A stretch of 64,000 nucleotides of DNA, taken from Imbricaverruca yamaguchii. Lineage: Eukaryota > Arthropoda > Thecostraca > Neoverrucidae. Positions 10,373 to 21,169 of the stretch are shown piece after piece (position 1 is the stretch's first letter; each line of letters begins with the position of its first letter). The stretch spans positions 248,001 to 312,000 of the forward strand of contig JAOTOL010001327.1 in assembly GCA_034440575.1 (NCBI GenBank), written 5' to 3'. Position numbers and translations under genes: made by a program. Under the pieces are notes generated by a model, which was given only the letters and a program-made list of their open reading frames with translations, made no database searches and was not told the DNA's origin.

Positions 10373-11224
10373 GTCTGCCCACCAACCCTCTCAAATGTGT
10401 GGGGTTGCCATACCTCGGGGTTTTCCCACGGTGCTTTCTGAACGCTTCCATAGATTGCTTTGACATTTTCAGCAGTGTTTGGTGCGCACAGAGTCCCACC
10501 CAAAAAAAAAAACATTCCCAGTGCATGTCAGGTCTGATATCTGCTATTGTCAGGTCAGGTCACAGAGCTATACGGTCAATTGTGGGACCACCTATGACCA
10601 GCTTTGTCTGAATCATACCTCGTGAAATACTGAGCGATGCATTGATAAGCAGCTTTTAGGAATCTTGGTGCTTGAAAATACCTGGCGTTTTAATGGACTT
10701 TCTGCGTCATTGGAGCTCAGTGAACTTCTTGGGCCACCAGAGGTCAGTGACTTGCACTGTCATAGTCTGACGTTTCTTTTTGTATTCTGAAATCGTGTTT
10801 CCTTTAACATCTTTAACCAGGAGGTCGAATGTGATCAGCATTATGACTTTTCCCACGCAGGGATACAATTACTGGCATCATGATTGAAAGAAAATGCTAC
10901 ATAATTCACACCGATAGCAGCTATGTTGACATCGCTGATGAGATCTCGAAAAGCTTCAAAGGTCGCTGTAGCTTCATCGCATATATGCCCAACAACCCCA
11001 GCAAGTAGGCCGCAATCAGGCTCATCAGTTATGTAACAAACGCCATGCCCTGCCACATGCTGAAGCTGCTGCCGTACGCCAGCATGGCAGAGGAGCCGGA
11101 TCCGGAGCTTCGTGTGACCGGCGGCAGCAGCAGCCAGGATCTGGCACCGCCGTTCCATAAAAGGAGCCACCACGTCACCACCGGCCGATTTTACACGTCG
11201 TTTCTCAGCGAGCCCAGCGAGAGT
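10373..11224. other. Intron 17-18, unique part
   Basis: No gene recognised; short A-run at about 10504. Confidence 0.5.
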
Positions 11225-12195
11225 TCCCGTGTACCCGGCGACACGTGTCGGGTGGTGTCGGGGGCCAGCCGGCGACGGGTGAGGGTGATGGGTGTCGAGT
11301 GGTGACGCCAGAGTCGACTGGGGACGAGTGAGGGTGATGGGTGTCGAGTGGTGACGCCACCAGTGCTAGCCGGCGACGAGTGAAGGCGATGGGTGTCGAG
11401 TGATGACGCCGCCAGTGCTAGCCGGCGATGGGTGAGGGTGATGGGTGTCGAGTGGTGACGCCGCCAGTGCCAGCCGGCGATGACTGAAAGTGATGGGTGT
11501 TGAGTGGTGAAGCCAGAGTCGACTGGCGACGAGTGAGGGTGATGGGTGTCGAGTGGTGACGCCGCCAAGTGCAGCTGGCGACGAGTGAAGGTGATGGGTG
11601 TCGAGTGGTGACACAGTGCTAGCCGGCGATGGGTGAGGGTGATGGGTGTCGAGTGGTGACGCCAGAGTCGACTGGCGACGAGTGAGGGTGATGGGTGTCG
11701 AGTGGTGACGCCACCAGTGCTAGCCGGCGACGAGTGAAGGCGATGGGTGTCGAGTGATGACGCCGCCAGTGCTAGCCGGCGATGGGTGAGGGTGATGGGT
11801 GTCGAGTGGTGACGCCAGAGTCGACTGGGGACGAATGAGGGTGATGGGTGTTGAGTGATGACGCTGCCAGTGCTAGCCGGCGATGGGTGAGGGTGATGGG
11901 TGTCGAGTGGTGACGCCGCCAGTGCCAGCCGGCGATGACTGAAAGTGATGGGTGTTGAGTGGTGAAGCCAGAGTCGACTGGGGACGAGTGAGGGTGATGG
12001 GTGTCGAGTAATGACGCCAGAGTCGACTGGGGACGAATGAGGGTGATGGGTGTTGAGTGGTGACGCCACCAGTGCTAGCCGGCGATGGGTGAGGGTGATG
12101 GGTGTCGAGTGGTGACGCCGCCAGAGTCGACTGGCGATGAGTGAGTGTGATGGGTGTCGAATGGTTACGCCGCCGGAGTCGGTCGCCGACCACTG
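11225..12195. repeat. About 50-bp minisatellite, roughly 19 copies
   Basis: Units contain GTGAGGGTGATGGGTGTCGA and GTGGTGACGCC and alternate between CAGAGTCGACTGG and CAGTGCTAGCCGG variants, giving a higher-order pattern. The 292-residue minus-strand frame across it is an artefact of the repeat. Confidence 0.95.
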
Positions 12196-12924
12196 TCCAG
12201 AGCTTATTGTGTTGACTGTTTTTGACTGTTGTAAGCTTTTGCTATATATGTTTGTATAATGATGAATTCATCGGTTTTGAAACAAGATATTAGAATACAG
12301 ATGCTTTCAAGAATACCTTCAATTTTATTTGGAACAAGCGACGGCACACAGCGATATTTCGTGCATGGAATTATTCACCTCGAGTGCCTTCGGATGATCT
12401 CGGGTGAGCGTTTTAGCTTATGACCATCCCAGCGTGAAATTGGGCCATGAATTTGATTTGGGCACCTAAATTACCCAAGGGAGCCATACATTAAGTTTTA
12501 GGAAATATTTTCGAAAAGTCCATAATGGTGTCAACATGCTGGCGTGGCCTAGCCTGTGAATTACGCACGAAAGTGCAGCAAACGGGGAAGATGACACTTG
12601 ATAATATGCCACTTGTACGCGCGCTGCGATCCGAAAAAAAGTGAGAGAAAAATTATTTATCTCAGATGATCTTTACCACATATAACATAACTTTTTTTGC
12701 GAATATTTATATCCTTGACCTGACCTGGAATTCACTTACCAAACCTGGAAGGCCACACCTACCTGAAAAAAACTGCAGAACAAGGACGAGAGATCGTTGG
12801 CCGCAAAATGCCGTTTTTCCCCGTACGCTCTGCGGCCTACAGTTTGGAAAAGCCACGGGATTAAGGTGGGGGTGGGGTATAACCGCCCCACCTCCTTGCA
12901 GTTGAAGGTAGAAAAATTCTGAAT
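12196..12924. other. Intron 17-18, AT-rich part
   Basis: Unique AT-rich sequence with nothing recognised. Confidence 0.5.
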
Positions 12925-13085
12925 ACAGACGAGGGCCAGTATCCGAGTCGCAGAGCACCGATACACCCAGCCCGCCCGCTACTGTTCCAATTACCTGGCA
13001 CCGCGCACCCGTGTCTGAGTCACTGAAAACTGCCGCGCCCAGCCCACCCGGTAGCGCCCGAGTCGCTAAGCACTGCCACACCTAG
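12925..13085. repeat. Decayed copies related to the exon 18 acceptor array
   Basis: Three to four degenerate units with GTCCGAGTCGC...GAGCACTGCC...CCCACCCG strongly resemble the diverged end of the 43-bp array near 10.3 kb, although 2.6 kb of other sequence now separates them. Confidence 0.65.
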
Positions 13086-15061
13086 ACCCCACGTGTATTG
13101 TTACATATGATGTATCAGTCATAATGATCAGTCATACAAACATAATGTCATAATGATCGAGTATGCAATGCCAACTTGTTAACATGCTCAGTTCTTGGTG
13201 AGCTAAAGATTCAGCTACTTTCCGCTGACTTTTACTATGGTAGAATGAACCAGGCGGACACGCGATGGTTTATGCAAAGCAGTTTATGCAGTTTATGCTC
13301 TACCCAGAGTGAGGGGTGAGGCAGAGTTCATGAGAGACACACACGATTAGTGACATACTTAACATACTCCACTAGACATACATTCACCACTGGACATGAA
13401 ATCAATATTTGTGTTTGAAAACTACTTAATCTGAATGCTTGATGGTGTGGATTTTCGCACCAATATCATGTGCTAAGTGAAGCCGCCTGAGTGTAGTGTG
13501 CCTGACTTTACCGAGCCAGTTGCTGTCAGTTAGTCTCCTCAGCAGCTTGGGGGAAACAAATTCGAGCGATTATACCGGCTCGAACACGTTTGGCAACACG
13601 AGGTTCGACAATCACAAGTGTTTCATCAATTGAGCTATTGGGATGGCAGAAGACGAATATTGACACGCAAAGCGTTTGGCCAGAGTGGAGTGATGACGCA
13701 TTTTTCTGTAACGTTACGATTCGCTGTATAGTGGCATGCTCTAACTTGCATCCCCTACATTTTCGAACATGATCGCCCTGAGCATTATGTGCACTGGTAA
13801 TTGAGTTGAAAGTGTAACAATTATAGTAGTTCAACAGCATAAATTAACTCCACTTGCCCAGCAATGTAACGCATGCACGTTTGCACAGTAATCACGCCTT
13901 CACACAAACTGAAGAAACGCTTTCTGATCCAACAAAACAGAAAAGCAACTATAACCGACAGCCGTTGGTGAATGTTTCTGTAGGCCGACACAGAATTCAC
14001 AAAAGAAATGAGATGCAACCAGTGAATGTACTGTTCAGAGTGCCACCGGAAACATGCAACCCGACTGACTGCAGCCAGCTTGAAGAAAACGTATGCGATT
14101 TGAGAGAACCATCACACCACGGAAGCAAGGCGATCCAACACCAGCTAAACAGCGAGGGATTTTGGTATCCAGAGCGGCATGCACTGCATACAACACCAAT
14201 GTGTCACAAATGATCGCCGAGGAAGTTGCGCGGCCAATATCTGGAGGAGATGAAGTTGACAACAAGTTGAGAAGATGAAGACCAGTTCGGAAAAAAACAG
14301 TGGCCGGAAAACAGGTCAGTTCGCAGTTCTTCTGAAGCCGATCTCCGGCTTCAGAAGACATCAGATCAGAGGATATTGATTAGCTTCAGGGAGGATATTA
14401 GTTCCAGGGAAGACCAACTCAGAAATCATTCGATAGGAGATATCCAGTGAACTTCAGATAAGGCTCAGAAATCAGTTCGTGGGCAGCCAGGCCTCTCGTG
14501 GGCAGAAAACGAACCAACGTGAAGAGAAGAAAACAAAGGAGTCAAACTGAGAGAACGCCATTCCACAGAAGGCGAGCGCAGACAAATGCAGTGGTGAGGG
14601 TGATTCATTAGTTTTTTTAAACCATAATCTGACTCATGGACGTGAGATTATTACTAATAATCCTCATGTTTGATGGGGTGGCATTAAGAGATTAATGTCA
14701 TACTAAGCAGTGCTTGTCGTGCACACCAGCAAGTTAATCGGATTGGGAAGCACAAAAAATCAACTTGAAATTGGCATCGCTAGTTCATCGTGCCATGAAC
14801 AATTTGCTATGGCCGTATACGTGCATTTTCAAAACAACACATCCCGACAAAATATTGACACCTGCACAGAGGCCAACCGAAGATATATTAGCTCCAAAGA
14901 ATATGGACCCAGACAGGATTGATTTCGGCGAGTACTAAATGAGACGGAAAAGTTAGATATGGATAACACCAGCCCCGAGAAGACCGACCCCGCGAAGACT
15001 GCTTCGGATGTTACCACCTCCGCAACAGACAGCTGCAGACCAGCCCAGCTCCAGAGTGGAT
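13086..15061. other. Intron 17-18, long unique stretch
   Basis: About 2 kb with no repeat array. The longest frame (119 codons, plus strand near 13.9-14.2 kb) has no recognisable domain. It contains the hairpin at 14328-14358. Confidence 0.5.
14328..14358. other. Perfect hairpin, 13-bp arms, 5-nt loop
   Basis: TCTTCTGAAGCCG and its exact complement are separated by ATCTC. No terminator or element context was found. Confidence 0.85.
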
Positions 15062-15178
15062 CATCAGAGACGGCGAGACGGCGAGACGGCGAGACAGCGA
15101 GGCGGCGAGACGGCGAGACGGCGAGACGGCGAGACAGCGAGACGGCGAGACGGCGAGACAGCGAGACGGCGAGGTGTT
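15062..15178. repeat. 8-bp microsatellite (GAGACGGC)n downstream of exon 17
   Basis: About 14 copies with occasional GAGACAGC variants; starts about 40 bp beyond the donor. Confidence 0.95.
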
Positions 15179-15219
15179 AGCGTGAGCAGGCAGGTGGCGG
15201 GGGTTGAGGTGGGCCCTAC

Positions 15220-15384
15220 CTCAGACCAGGCGTCCGTGCGCCACTGAGCGCACGGCGGCAGCTCGCACGGCTGCGTCTGCGAGGGCGCCAGCGACGGGTC
15301 ACAGTAGGACTGCGCCACGTAGCGGCCGTGTCGGGTGCACCAGTGCGGCCGCAGCCGCTGGCCGGTGCCGCACGTCCGCGAACA
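15220..15384 (-). CDS. ADAMTS9/20-like: ADAMTS exon 17: TSP1-5 and start of TSP1-6
   Basis: CSRTCGTGQRLRPHWC, SYCDPSLAPSQ and CELPPCAQWRTDAWSE form a symmetrical phase-0 TSR exon, also 55 codons. Acceptor CCGCAG, donor GTAGGG. An 8-bp GAGACGGC microsatellite begins about 40 bp into the downstream intron. Confidence 0.93.
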
Positions 15385-16319
15385 CTGCGGCACCCGAGCC
15401 CCGGTCACAGCCGGCCCCGGCCCCGGCCGCCGCCGCCCTCCGCCCTGACCCGCGCATGCACGCATTGCCCAGAGTCGCGTGCATGTACACCGGCCCACGC
15501 GTGTCCCAGCCGCGAGCTGGAGACGAGCGCGGCGCCCGCCGGCCGCGTCGGCTGCGGCAGACTCGCTGGTGTTGCAGCCCCCACGCAGGTTCTGTGATAC
15601 CAGTGTCAGACTGCGATGCACATGACTACCATCGGCTGAGCCATGCAGCACCTGTACGCATCACTGGACCGCGGCTGGTCCAAACCGACCCTCGCTACGC
15701 TACGATGTGCAGGTCCGTTCGGCAGACAAAAGCGTCGGCGGGAAACAACGTTCAGAGGATGACTGGATGGCGAATGTGGTTGGTAATGTTATCGGCCGCG
15801 AACCAGGAAGAAGACACCATTTTTTCTTGGAAGTATTACGTTGAAATAAAGCGGCCAAAAACATTGAAGATCGCTTTAACGATTCAACAAAATTGACAAG
15901 AGGGAGATAGACATGGAGTCGAACCGTTGCCAAAGCCCTACATCAGCCAAAATATGAATACCCTGAAATGTCTGGGAGCGATAGGTTGACAAATCTCAGA
16001 TCAACAGAGTTCAGAGTAGATGAAACCTAAAAGGCAGCTTACTTCTAAAGTAAAGCAGGACATGTACTGAACTAAATAAAAGTTAGACGAGAATGAAATC
16101 AATTAAGTGAATCCGTTTGAACCTGCAAGAAAGCAAGAGTTAACGAAACGGACATTATACAAGTTTGACAAGCTATAATGTCATGATGATAACACCGAAG
16201 AGTGTGAACTTTGGCAACACAAGCAGGACAGCACTGATTGATACAAATGAGATAGGAAGTCGGCGGCAAGCAGGACAAAGGGAGCTGACGCGTTCGTCTC
16301 CGGCTGAGCGGCCACTCAC
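15385..16319. other. Intron between exons 16 and 17
   Basis: The first 100 bp next to exon 17 are GC-rich with CCGGCC repeats; the rest is unique, AT-rich and without a recognised feature. Confidence 0.55.
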
Positions 16320-16484
16320 AGCGCTCCAGTTGCCGACGCGCCAGACGGGGCACTCGGAGTGTGCGCAGGCTCTGGTGAGCAGCCGCTCCTCTTGGCCGCA
16401 GCGGCTCTCGGCCGTCGGCTTGCCGGCGCTGGTCACACACGTCGCCGACCGGCTCTGGGTGCCTCCGCCGCACGAGCTGGAGCA
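16320..16484 (-). CDS. ADAMTS9/20-like: ADAMTS exon 16: TSP1-4 and start of TSP1-5
   Basis: CSSSCGGGTQSRSATC, ESRCGQEERL and AHSECPVWRVGNWSA form a standard TSR with six cysteines. Both ends are phase 0, so the exon is a 55-codon symmetrical unit that could be duplicated or skipped without shifting the frame. Acceptor GGGCAG, donor GTGAGT. Confidence 0.94.
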
Positions 16485-16858
16485 CTGCCCGAGAAGAGTG
16501 GACGTGTCCAACAGCGGGTTTGGGTCCAACAGACTGTGCGAGGAGGAGTCACGTCCACACGGCGCCGACTAGGACCATTTCGGAATCTATTTAGCCACGC
16601 TTACAGCAGCAGCTGACTACACTCGCAGTAAGAGAACAGATTGGCTGTTGAGGTGTGCACCTCCCATCTGCAGCATGCGCAGCATGCGCATGAACTTGTA
16701 CTGATCTAATTGCAAACTGATGATAATTCATATACAAACTGCCAGGTAAATATAAGGCAAATGGCAAAGCAAACCATCAAGTTAACCCCGAACATTTCTG
16801 ACATGCGATGATCCAGCACAAGCGCAGAAATGAACAGCATGGTGCCGCGGGCGTAGTC
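16485..16858. other. Intron 15-16, unique part
   Basis: No feature recognised; unique sequence between exon 16 and the exon 15 donor array. Confidence 0.5.
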
Positions 16859-17228
16859 TCACCTCGGACCAGTCGCCGAACCACCAGCGGGTCTGCTTAC
16901 ATGCGCCCACAGCCAGCGTAAAGTTTCACCTCGGACCAGTCTTCGTACTGCCAGCGAGTCTACCCGCTGGCACCCACGGCCGGCGTAGAATCTCACCTCG
17001 GACCAGTCGCCGTTCGTAGAGTCTAACCTCGGACCATTTGCCGTACTGCCAGCGGGTCTGCTCGCAGGCGCCCACGGCCGGCGTAGAGTCTCACCTCGGA
17101 CCAGTCTCCGTACTGCCAGCGGGTCTGCTCGCAGGCACCCACGGCCGGCGTAGAGTCTCACCTTGGACCAGTCTCCGTACTGCCAGCGGGTCTGCTCGCA
17201 GGCACCCACGGCCGGCGTAGAGTCTCAC
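16859..17228. repeat. 65-bp array made of the exon 15 end plus donor
   Basis: Six tandem copies of the last 57 or so coding bases of exon 15 with the GAG|GTGAGACTC donor. The two nearest copies are almost identical to the exon; the farthest (16859-16930) is clearly diverged, and one copy is internally deleted. This gradient indicates growth from the exon outward. Confidence 0.95.
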
Positions 17229-17439
17229 CTCGGACCAGTCTCCGTACTGCCAGCGGGTCTGCTCGCAGGCGCCCATGCACGCCTGCCGGTCGGGCGGCCG
17301 GGCGGCGATGTGCCGACAGTACTGCTCGCTAATGGGCGACATCTCGAACAGAGGGAAGCTCTGGAAGCAGCGCACCACGTTCTGCTGCTCGCCGGGTCCG
17401 CAGTGAGAGGAGCACTCCGACTGGTGCGTCACCTTCCAG
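17229..17439 (-). CDS. ADAMTS9/20-like: ADAMTS exon 15: TSP1-3 and start of TSP1-4
   Basis: WKVTHQSECSSHCGPG opens TSP1-3, which ends PDRQACMGAC. TRWQYGDWSE starts TSP1-4. Phase 2 in, phase 0 out (GAG|GTGAGA). The last part of the exon plus donor is repeated six more times downstream, with increasing divergence, so several donor-like sites compete in the intron. Confidence 0.92.
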
Positions 17440-17499
17440 CTGTGGCACAGGCACACTCGAATCAGATGAGGAACACAACAAACACACACGACTGGAATT

Positions 17500-17775
17500 A
17501 TCACAGCACCACGGTACGTACCACAACAGGATGGTATGACAATACCACATTGTCTTACTTACGATACACACTGCATCAGTATTACGGGGTATTACGGCAC
17601 CAGAGTAACCCATCACTACCGTACTGAAACACCTGGGTACCTCAGCACCAAAGCACCTCAATATCTCGGTATCGCAGTACCTTAGTACCTCCGTACCGCA
17701 GTTACACGTTATGACAGCACCGCAGAAGTACTATATCGCAGTGCCTCCGTACTGCATGTCGGAGGCACTGCGAGA
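17500..17775. repeat. Degenerate GTACCGCAGTACC repeats, left of LINE
   Basis: Many short imperfect copies of CAGTACC/GTACCGCA. The same motif resumes to the right of the LINE, so the LINE inserted into this array. Confidence 0.75.
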
Positions 17776-19850
17776 TTAGACATGTCCCCCAAAAGCAAAG
17801 ACGCAAAAGAAGGGTAGGAAAGCCAGCATGGCTTACACCAGACGTGATAAAAGCAATTAGGGCTAAGAAAACTGCATTTAGAGTTTTTAAAGAAGCCTCA
17901 AATGTCATTAATCTAAAGGCGTATCGAAAAGCTAGAGACACTGTGAAGCAAAAAACCAGAGCAGCAAAGCGAGCAAAGGAACTGGATTTAGCTAGAAACT
18001 GTAATGGGGACAGTAAAAAGTTCTTTAGTTTCTACAAGCTGAGTAAAGTTTCTAGCACAATTGGTCCACTGGAAGTAAACGGGACTACATTGGGTGAGGA
18101 TAGTGAGATGGTTGAGGAGCTGAGCAAGCAGTTCAAATCAGTGTTTACATTGGAAGATATGACCAATCTGCCGACCGTACACCATAGTTCAGTTACATGG
18201 GATCTGACAAATGATGTTGATTTCATTGGTAGTGATGTTGTTTACAATCATATCAGGAAAATAAAGCCAAATAAGGCAGCAGGACCTGATGATATTTATG
18301 CTAGGGTGTTGCGGGAAACTGAAAAGGAACTGGCATTTCCACTTAGTATAATATTTTGTAGATCAGTTTCACATAATGAAATTCCAACCGATTGGAAAAG
18401 GGCAAATGTAGTTCCTATTTTCAAGAAAGGAGAAAGAGGGAAAGTTGAAAACTATAGGCCAATAAGTCTCACATCCCTAGTCTGCAAGGTACTCGAATCA
18501 ATTATCAAGGATAGAATAGTTAGTTATCTGGAAGGTAGCAGGTTGATTCAAGATACTCAACATGGATTTGGAAAAGGACGATCGTGTCTCACAAACCTCT
18601 TGGACTTTTTGAACTTCGCCACAAAAAAATTTGCCACAGAATCAATTTGATCAGGGAAATCAGGTTGATGTAGCATATCTTGACTTTAGTAAGGCCTTTG
18701 ACAAGGTACCCCATAAACGGTTAATGATACAGCTTCAGTCCCATGGTATTGCAGGTAGCATCTTAAAATGGATAGAGTTGTGGCTTTCAGATAGACAGCA
18801 CAGAGTGATGCTAAATGGTACAAAGTCATCATGGCAAAATGTTCTTAGTGGAGTCCCCCAGGGGTCAGTACTAGGGCCATTACTGTTCATTATATTTGTA
18901 AATAACATAGAAAGCGGCCTAAGGAGTAAAGTTTTGAAATTTGCAGATGATTTGAAGGTCTTTAGGGCAATAACAGGTCAGGATGAGCATATCTCGCTGC
19001 AAAAAAGACTTAGACGAACTTGTGAAGTGGTCCGAAGAATGGCAAATGAAATTTAACTTTGATAAGTGCAAAATCATGCATGTAGGTAAGCAGCATATGA
19101 AGGCTCCATACTTGATGGGTGGCCAAGTGCTATCAGTGACTCAACAGGAGAAGGATTTAGGTGTTATTCTAAACACAAAATTGGGGGCATCAGAACAGAC
19201 CAAGGAAGCCAGGAAGAAGGCACTGAGAATGCTCGGGGCAATAAATAGGAATGTATCATACGGAAGTGAGGAAGTGATCAGGAAGCTTTACTGTGCATAC
19301 GTCAGGCCACATTTGGAATACTGCATCCAAGCTTGGTCTCCTAGCTATGAAAAAGATTGTTGGCTTTTAGAGAGAGTAGAAAAGAGGGCTACAAAAATGG
19401 TTAATGGCATAGGCAACCTGGCATACGAGGAAAGATTGAAGAAATTGAATATGTTTTCACTTAGATATAGAAGGCTGAGAGGAGATCTCATCGAGGTCTT
19501 TAAATTTGTCAATGGTCTGGAGGGGGAAACCCTGGGGGAAATTTTTAATTTTAACAGAAATGATGCAATTAGAGGTCATAAATTCAAAATTAAAAATAAC
19601 CACAGCAGAAAAAGGTTAAGGCAAACTTTCTTCACCAACAGGGTAGTGGAACACTGGAACCAGCTGCCAGAAAACATTGTCAGTAGCAGCACATTGGACA
19701 TCTTTAAAAACAGCATAGACAATCATTATAAGAATAGAGGGCTTGCTTTTCAGTATTACAGGGAGGGCTGTTGTGATTGGCAGATTTGACAGTGTGCAAT
19801 TAGGTTTAGAGTAAAGGAATAAAAAAAAAAGGGCCCTTGTTGTTTTTTTT
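17776..19850 (+). mobile_element. 5'-truncated CR1/jockey-like LINE, reverse transcriptase ORF with two frameshifts
   Basis: It lies in the intron between ADAMTS exons 15 and 14, on the opposite strand. The ORF carries reverse-transcriptase motifs in order: YRPISLTSLVCKVLE, HGFGKGRSCLTNLL, AYLDFSKAFDKVPH, GVPQGSVLGPLL and FADDLKVF (about 18940-18963). A CR1-type C-terminal region ends near 19789. No endonuclease domain is present, so it is 5' truncated. There are two +1 frameshifts, both in A-runs (18623-18629 and 19001-19006). The A-rich 3' end is followed by GGGCCC and a T-run. Base composition is clearly more AT-rich than the surrounding DNA. Superfamily is confident; the exact clade is not. 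Confidence 0.9.
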
Positions 19851-19859
19851 TTGTCTTTA

Positions 19860-20006
19860 TGTTTATGTCTTTATGCAGTAACACAGTACCACAATACCGC
19901 AGCGGCGCTGTACCACAGTACCGCAGCACCGCAGTATCCCCGCGCCGCCGTAGCGCTGCACCTCAGTGCTGCAGCAACCGCAGAACGGCAGCGGCGCTGT
20001 ACCCAC
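19860..20006. repeat. Degenerate GTACCGCAG repeats joining the exon 14 donor
   Basis: Copies of GCGGCGCTGTACCACAGTACCG lead directly into GCGGCGCTGTACCCAC, which is the exon 14 donor on the minus strand. The repeats therefore look derived from that splice border. Confidence 0.75.
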
Positions 20007-20133
20007 ATGAGCGTGCAGTGGAGGTTGCAGGGTGCCTGCAGCCGGTCGGAGCGCGGTGTCGGGTAGCAGTGGCTCTCGGACACCGAAGCCGAGTCGGAGC
20101 TTCTGACACACGCCACGTCCTTGTACTGGGTAC
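20007..20133 (-). CDS. ADAMTS9/20-like: ADAMTS exon 14: TSP1-2
   Basis: Completes TSP1-2 with YKDVACVRSSD, ESHCYPTPRSD and APCNLHCTL. Phase 1 in (TCGTCAG) and phase 2 out. The donor AT|GTGGGT, rather than the GTACAG six bases on, is chosen because it restores the I/R-W-x-V junction with the next exon. Repeats derived from the donor side and a 32-bp array on the acceptor side flank it. Confidence 0.88.
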
Positions 20134-20184
20134 CTGACGACCGCCGGAACAGTGAGCAGCACCGCCCTCGCCGTACATCTATCG

Positions 20185-20515
20185 GCTGCCGGCCAGCTGA
20201 TGACGGTCGTGTGTCCTGTACCGGCCAGCTGGTGACGGTCGTGTGTCGTGTACCGGCCAGCTGGTGACGGTCGTGTGACGTGCACCGGACAGCTGGTGAC
20301 GGTCCTGTGTCGTGTACCGGCCAACTGGCGACGGTCGTGTGACGTGTACCGGCCAGCTGGTAACGGTCCTGTGTCGTGTACCGGCCAGCTGGTGACGGTC
20401 CTGTGTCGTGTACCGGACAGCTGGTGACGGTCCTGTGTCGTGTACCGGCCAGCTGGTGACGGTCGTGTGACGTGTACCGGCCAGCTGGTGACGGTCGTGT
20501 GACGTGTACCGGACG
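20185..20515. repeat. 32-bp minisatellite upstream of exon 14
   Basis: About 10 copies of a 32-bp unit with CCGGCCAGCTGGTGACGG and TCGTGTGACGTGTA. It starts about 50 bp from the acceptor. Confidence 0.93.
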
Positions 20516-20767
20516 ACACGAACAAAAATCGAAATGTCATTGTCAAACAATGAACAATGAACAAACAGTCGAAGAGTCGTGAAAGCAGTACCTTAAACGG
20601 GTGCTGGTTTAGGTATGCGAATTTAGTTGACAATGGTTAGCCCACCATCTTATCTCCTAGGAATAGGATCAGTCATTCAAAACGCGGTGCTAAGTCATAA
20701 TTTTGTTGGTGACCAATACAAATACGGGTAGTTGCCGTGACGGGTGGTTGCCGTTGCACAAACGTAC
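20516..20767. other. Intron 13-14, unique part
   Basis: Nothing recognised except a short GACGGGTGGTTGCCGT duplication close to the exon 13 donor. Confidence 0.5.
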
Positions 20768-20894
20768 CGTTACAAACCCTGTCGCATTCAGTCCACTGAG
20801 CCAGCCGCTGCCAGTGGTAGGTCTCCTGTTTGGTCACAGACACGATGTACTGGTACTCGACGTTTGGTGAGCGAAGGTTGCCAACGGACAGCAC
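20768..20894 (-). CDS. ADAMTS9/20-like: ADAMTS exon 13: end of spacer and start of TSP1-2
   Basis: VLSVGNLRSPNVEYQY is the conserved end of the spacer; AQWTECDRVCN starts TSP1-2. The donor AACG|GTACGT gives phase 1. The start at VLSVG is chosen from family alignment, but the reading frame stays open upstream through a second, diverged copy of the EYQYIVSVTKQETYHWQ segment. The AG used as acceptor lies in that copy, so a longer exon cannot be fully excluded. Confidence 0.88.
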
Positions 20895-20950
20895 CTGCCA
20901 GTGATAGATCTGTTTGGTCACGGTCACGGTGTGCTGGTACTTGGCGTTCC
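20895..20950. repeat. Diverged 87-bp-offset duplicate of exon 13 coding sequence in the intron
   Basis: The plus-strand block CTGCCAGTGATAG...TGGTACTTGGCG repeats exon 13 positions 20808-20865 at an offset of exactly 87 bp (29 codons). It remains translatable as AKYQHTVTVTKQIYHWQ beside the exonic EYQYIVSVTKQETYHWQ. Confidence 0.85.
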
Positions 20951-21169
20951 TAAAAATCATTTCAGTACTCACACAACGTCTCAGCACTCGTATCAGAACG
21001 TATCAACCTCTGAGCACTCACACCAGAACTTACCAAAGTCTCAGCATTCACACCAGATCTTTTCAACATCTCATCACCCACACCAGAGTCTATCAGCATT
21101 TTGAGGTTCATCGGAACCTATCAACATCCTGGGACTCGCATCAGAATCGAGCGGCGTCTCAGCACTCAC
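20951..21169. repeat. About 30-bp array derived from the exon 12 donor flank
   Basis: Six to seven copies of TCTCAGCACTCACACCAGAA-type units. The true donor flank is GTCTCAGCACTCAC on the plus strand, so each unit repeats the donor sequence. Confidence 0.88.

Noticed and set aside
11191..12193. 292-codon minus-strand ORF rich in His/Thr/Pro/Ser
   Set aside because: Consists only of the roughly 50-bp array; no start context, no domain, no splice fit to the ADAMTS gene.
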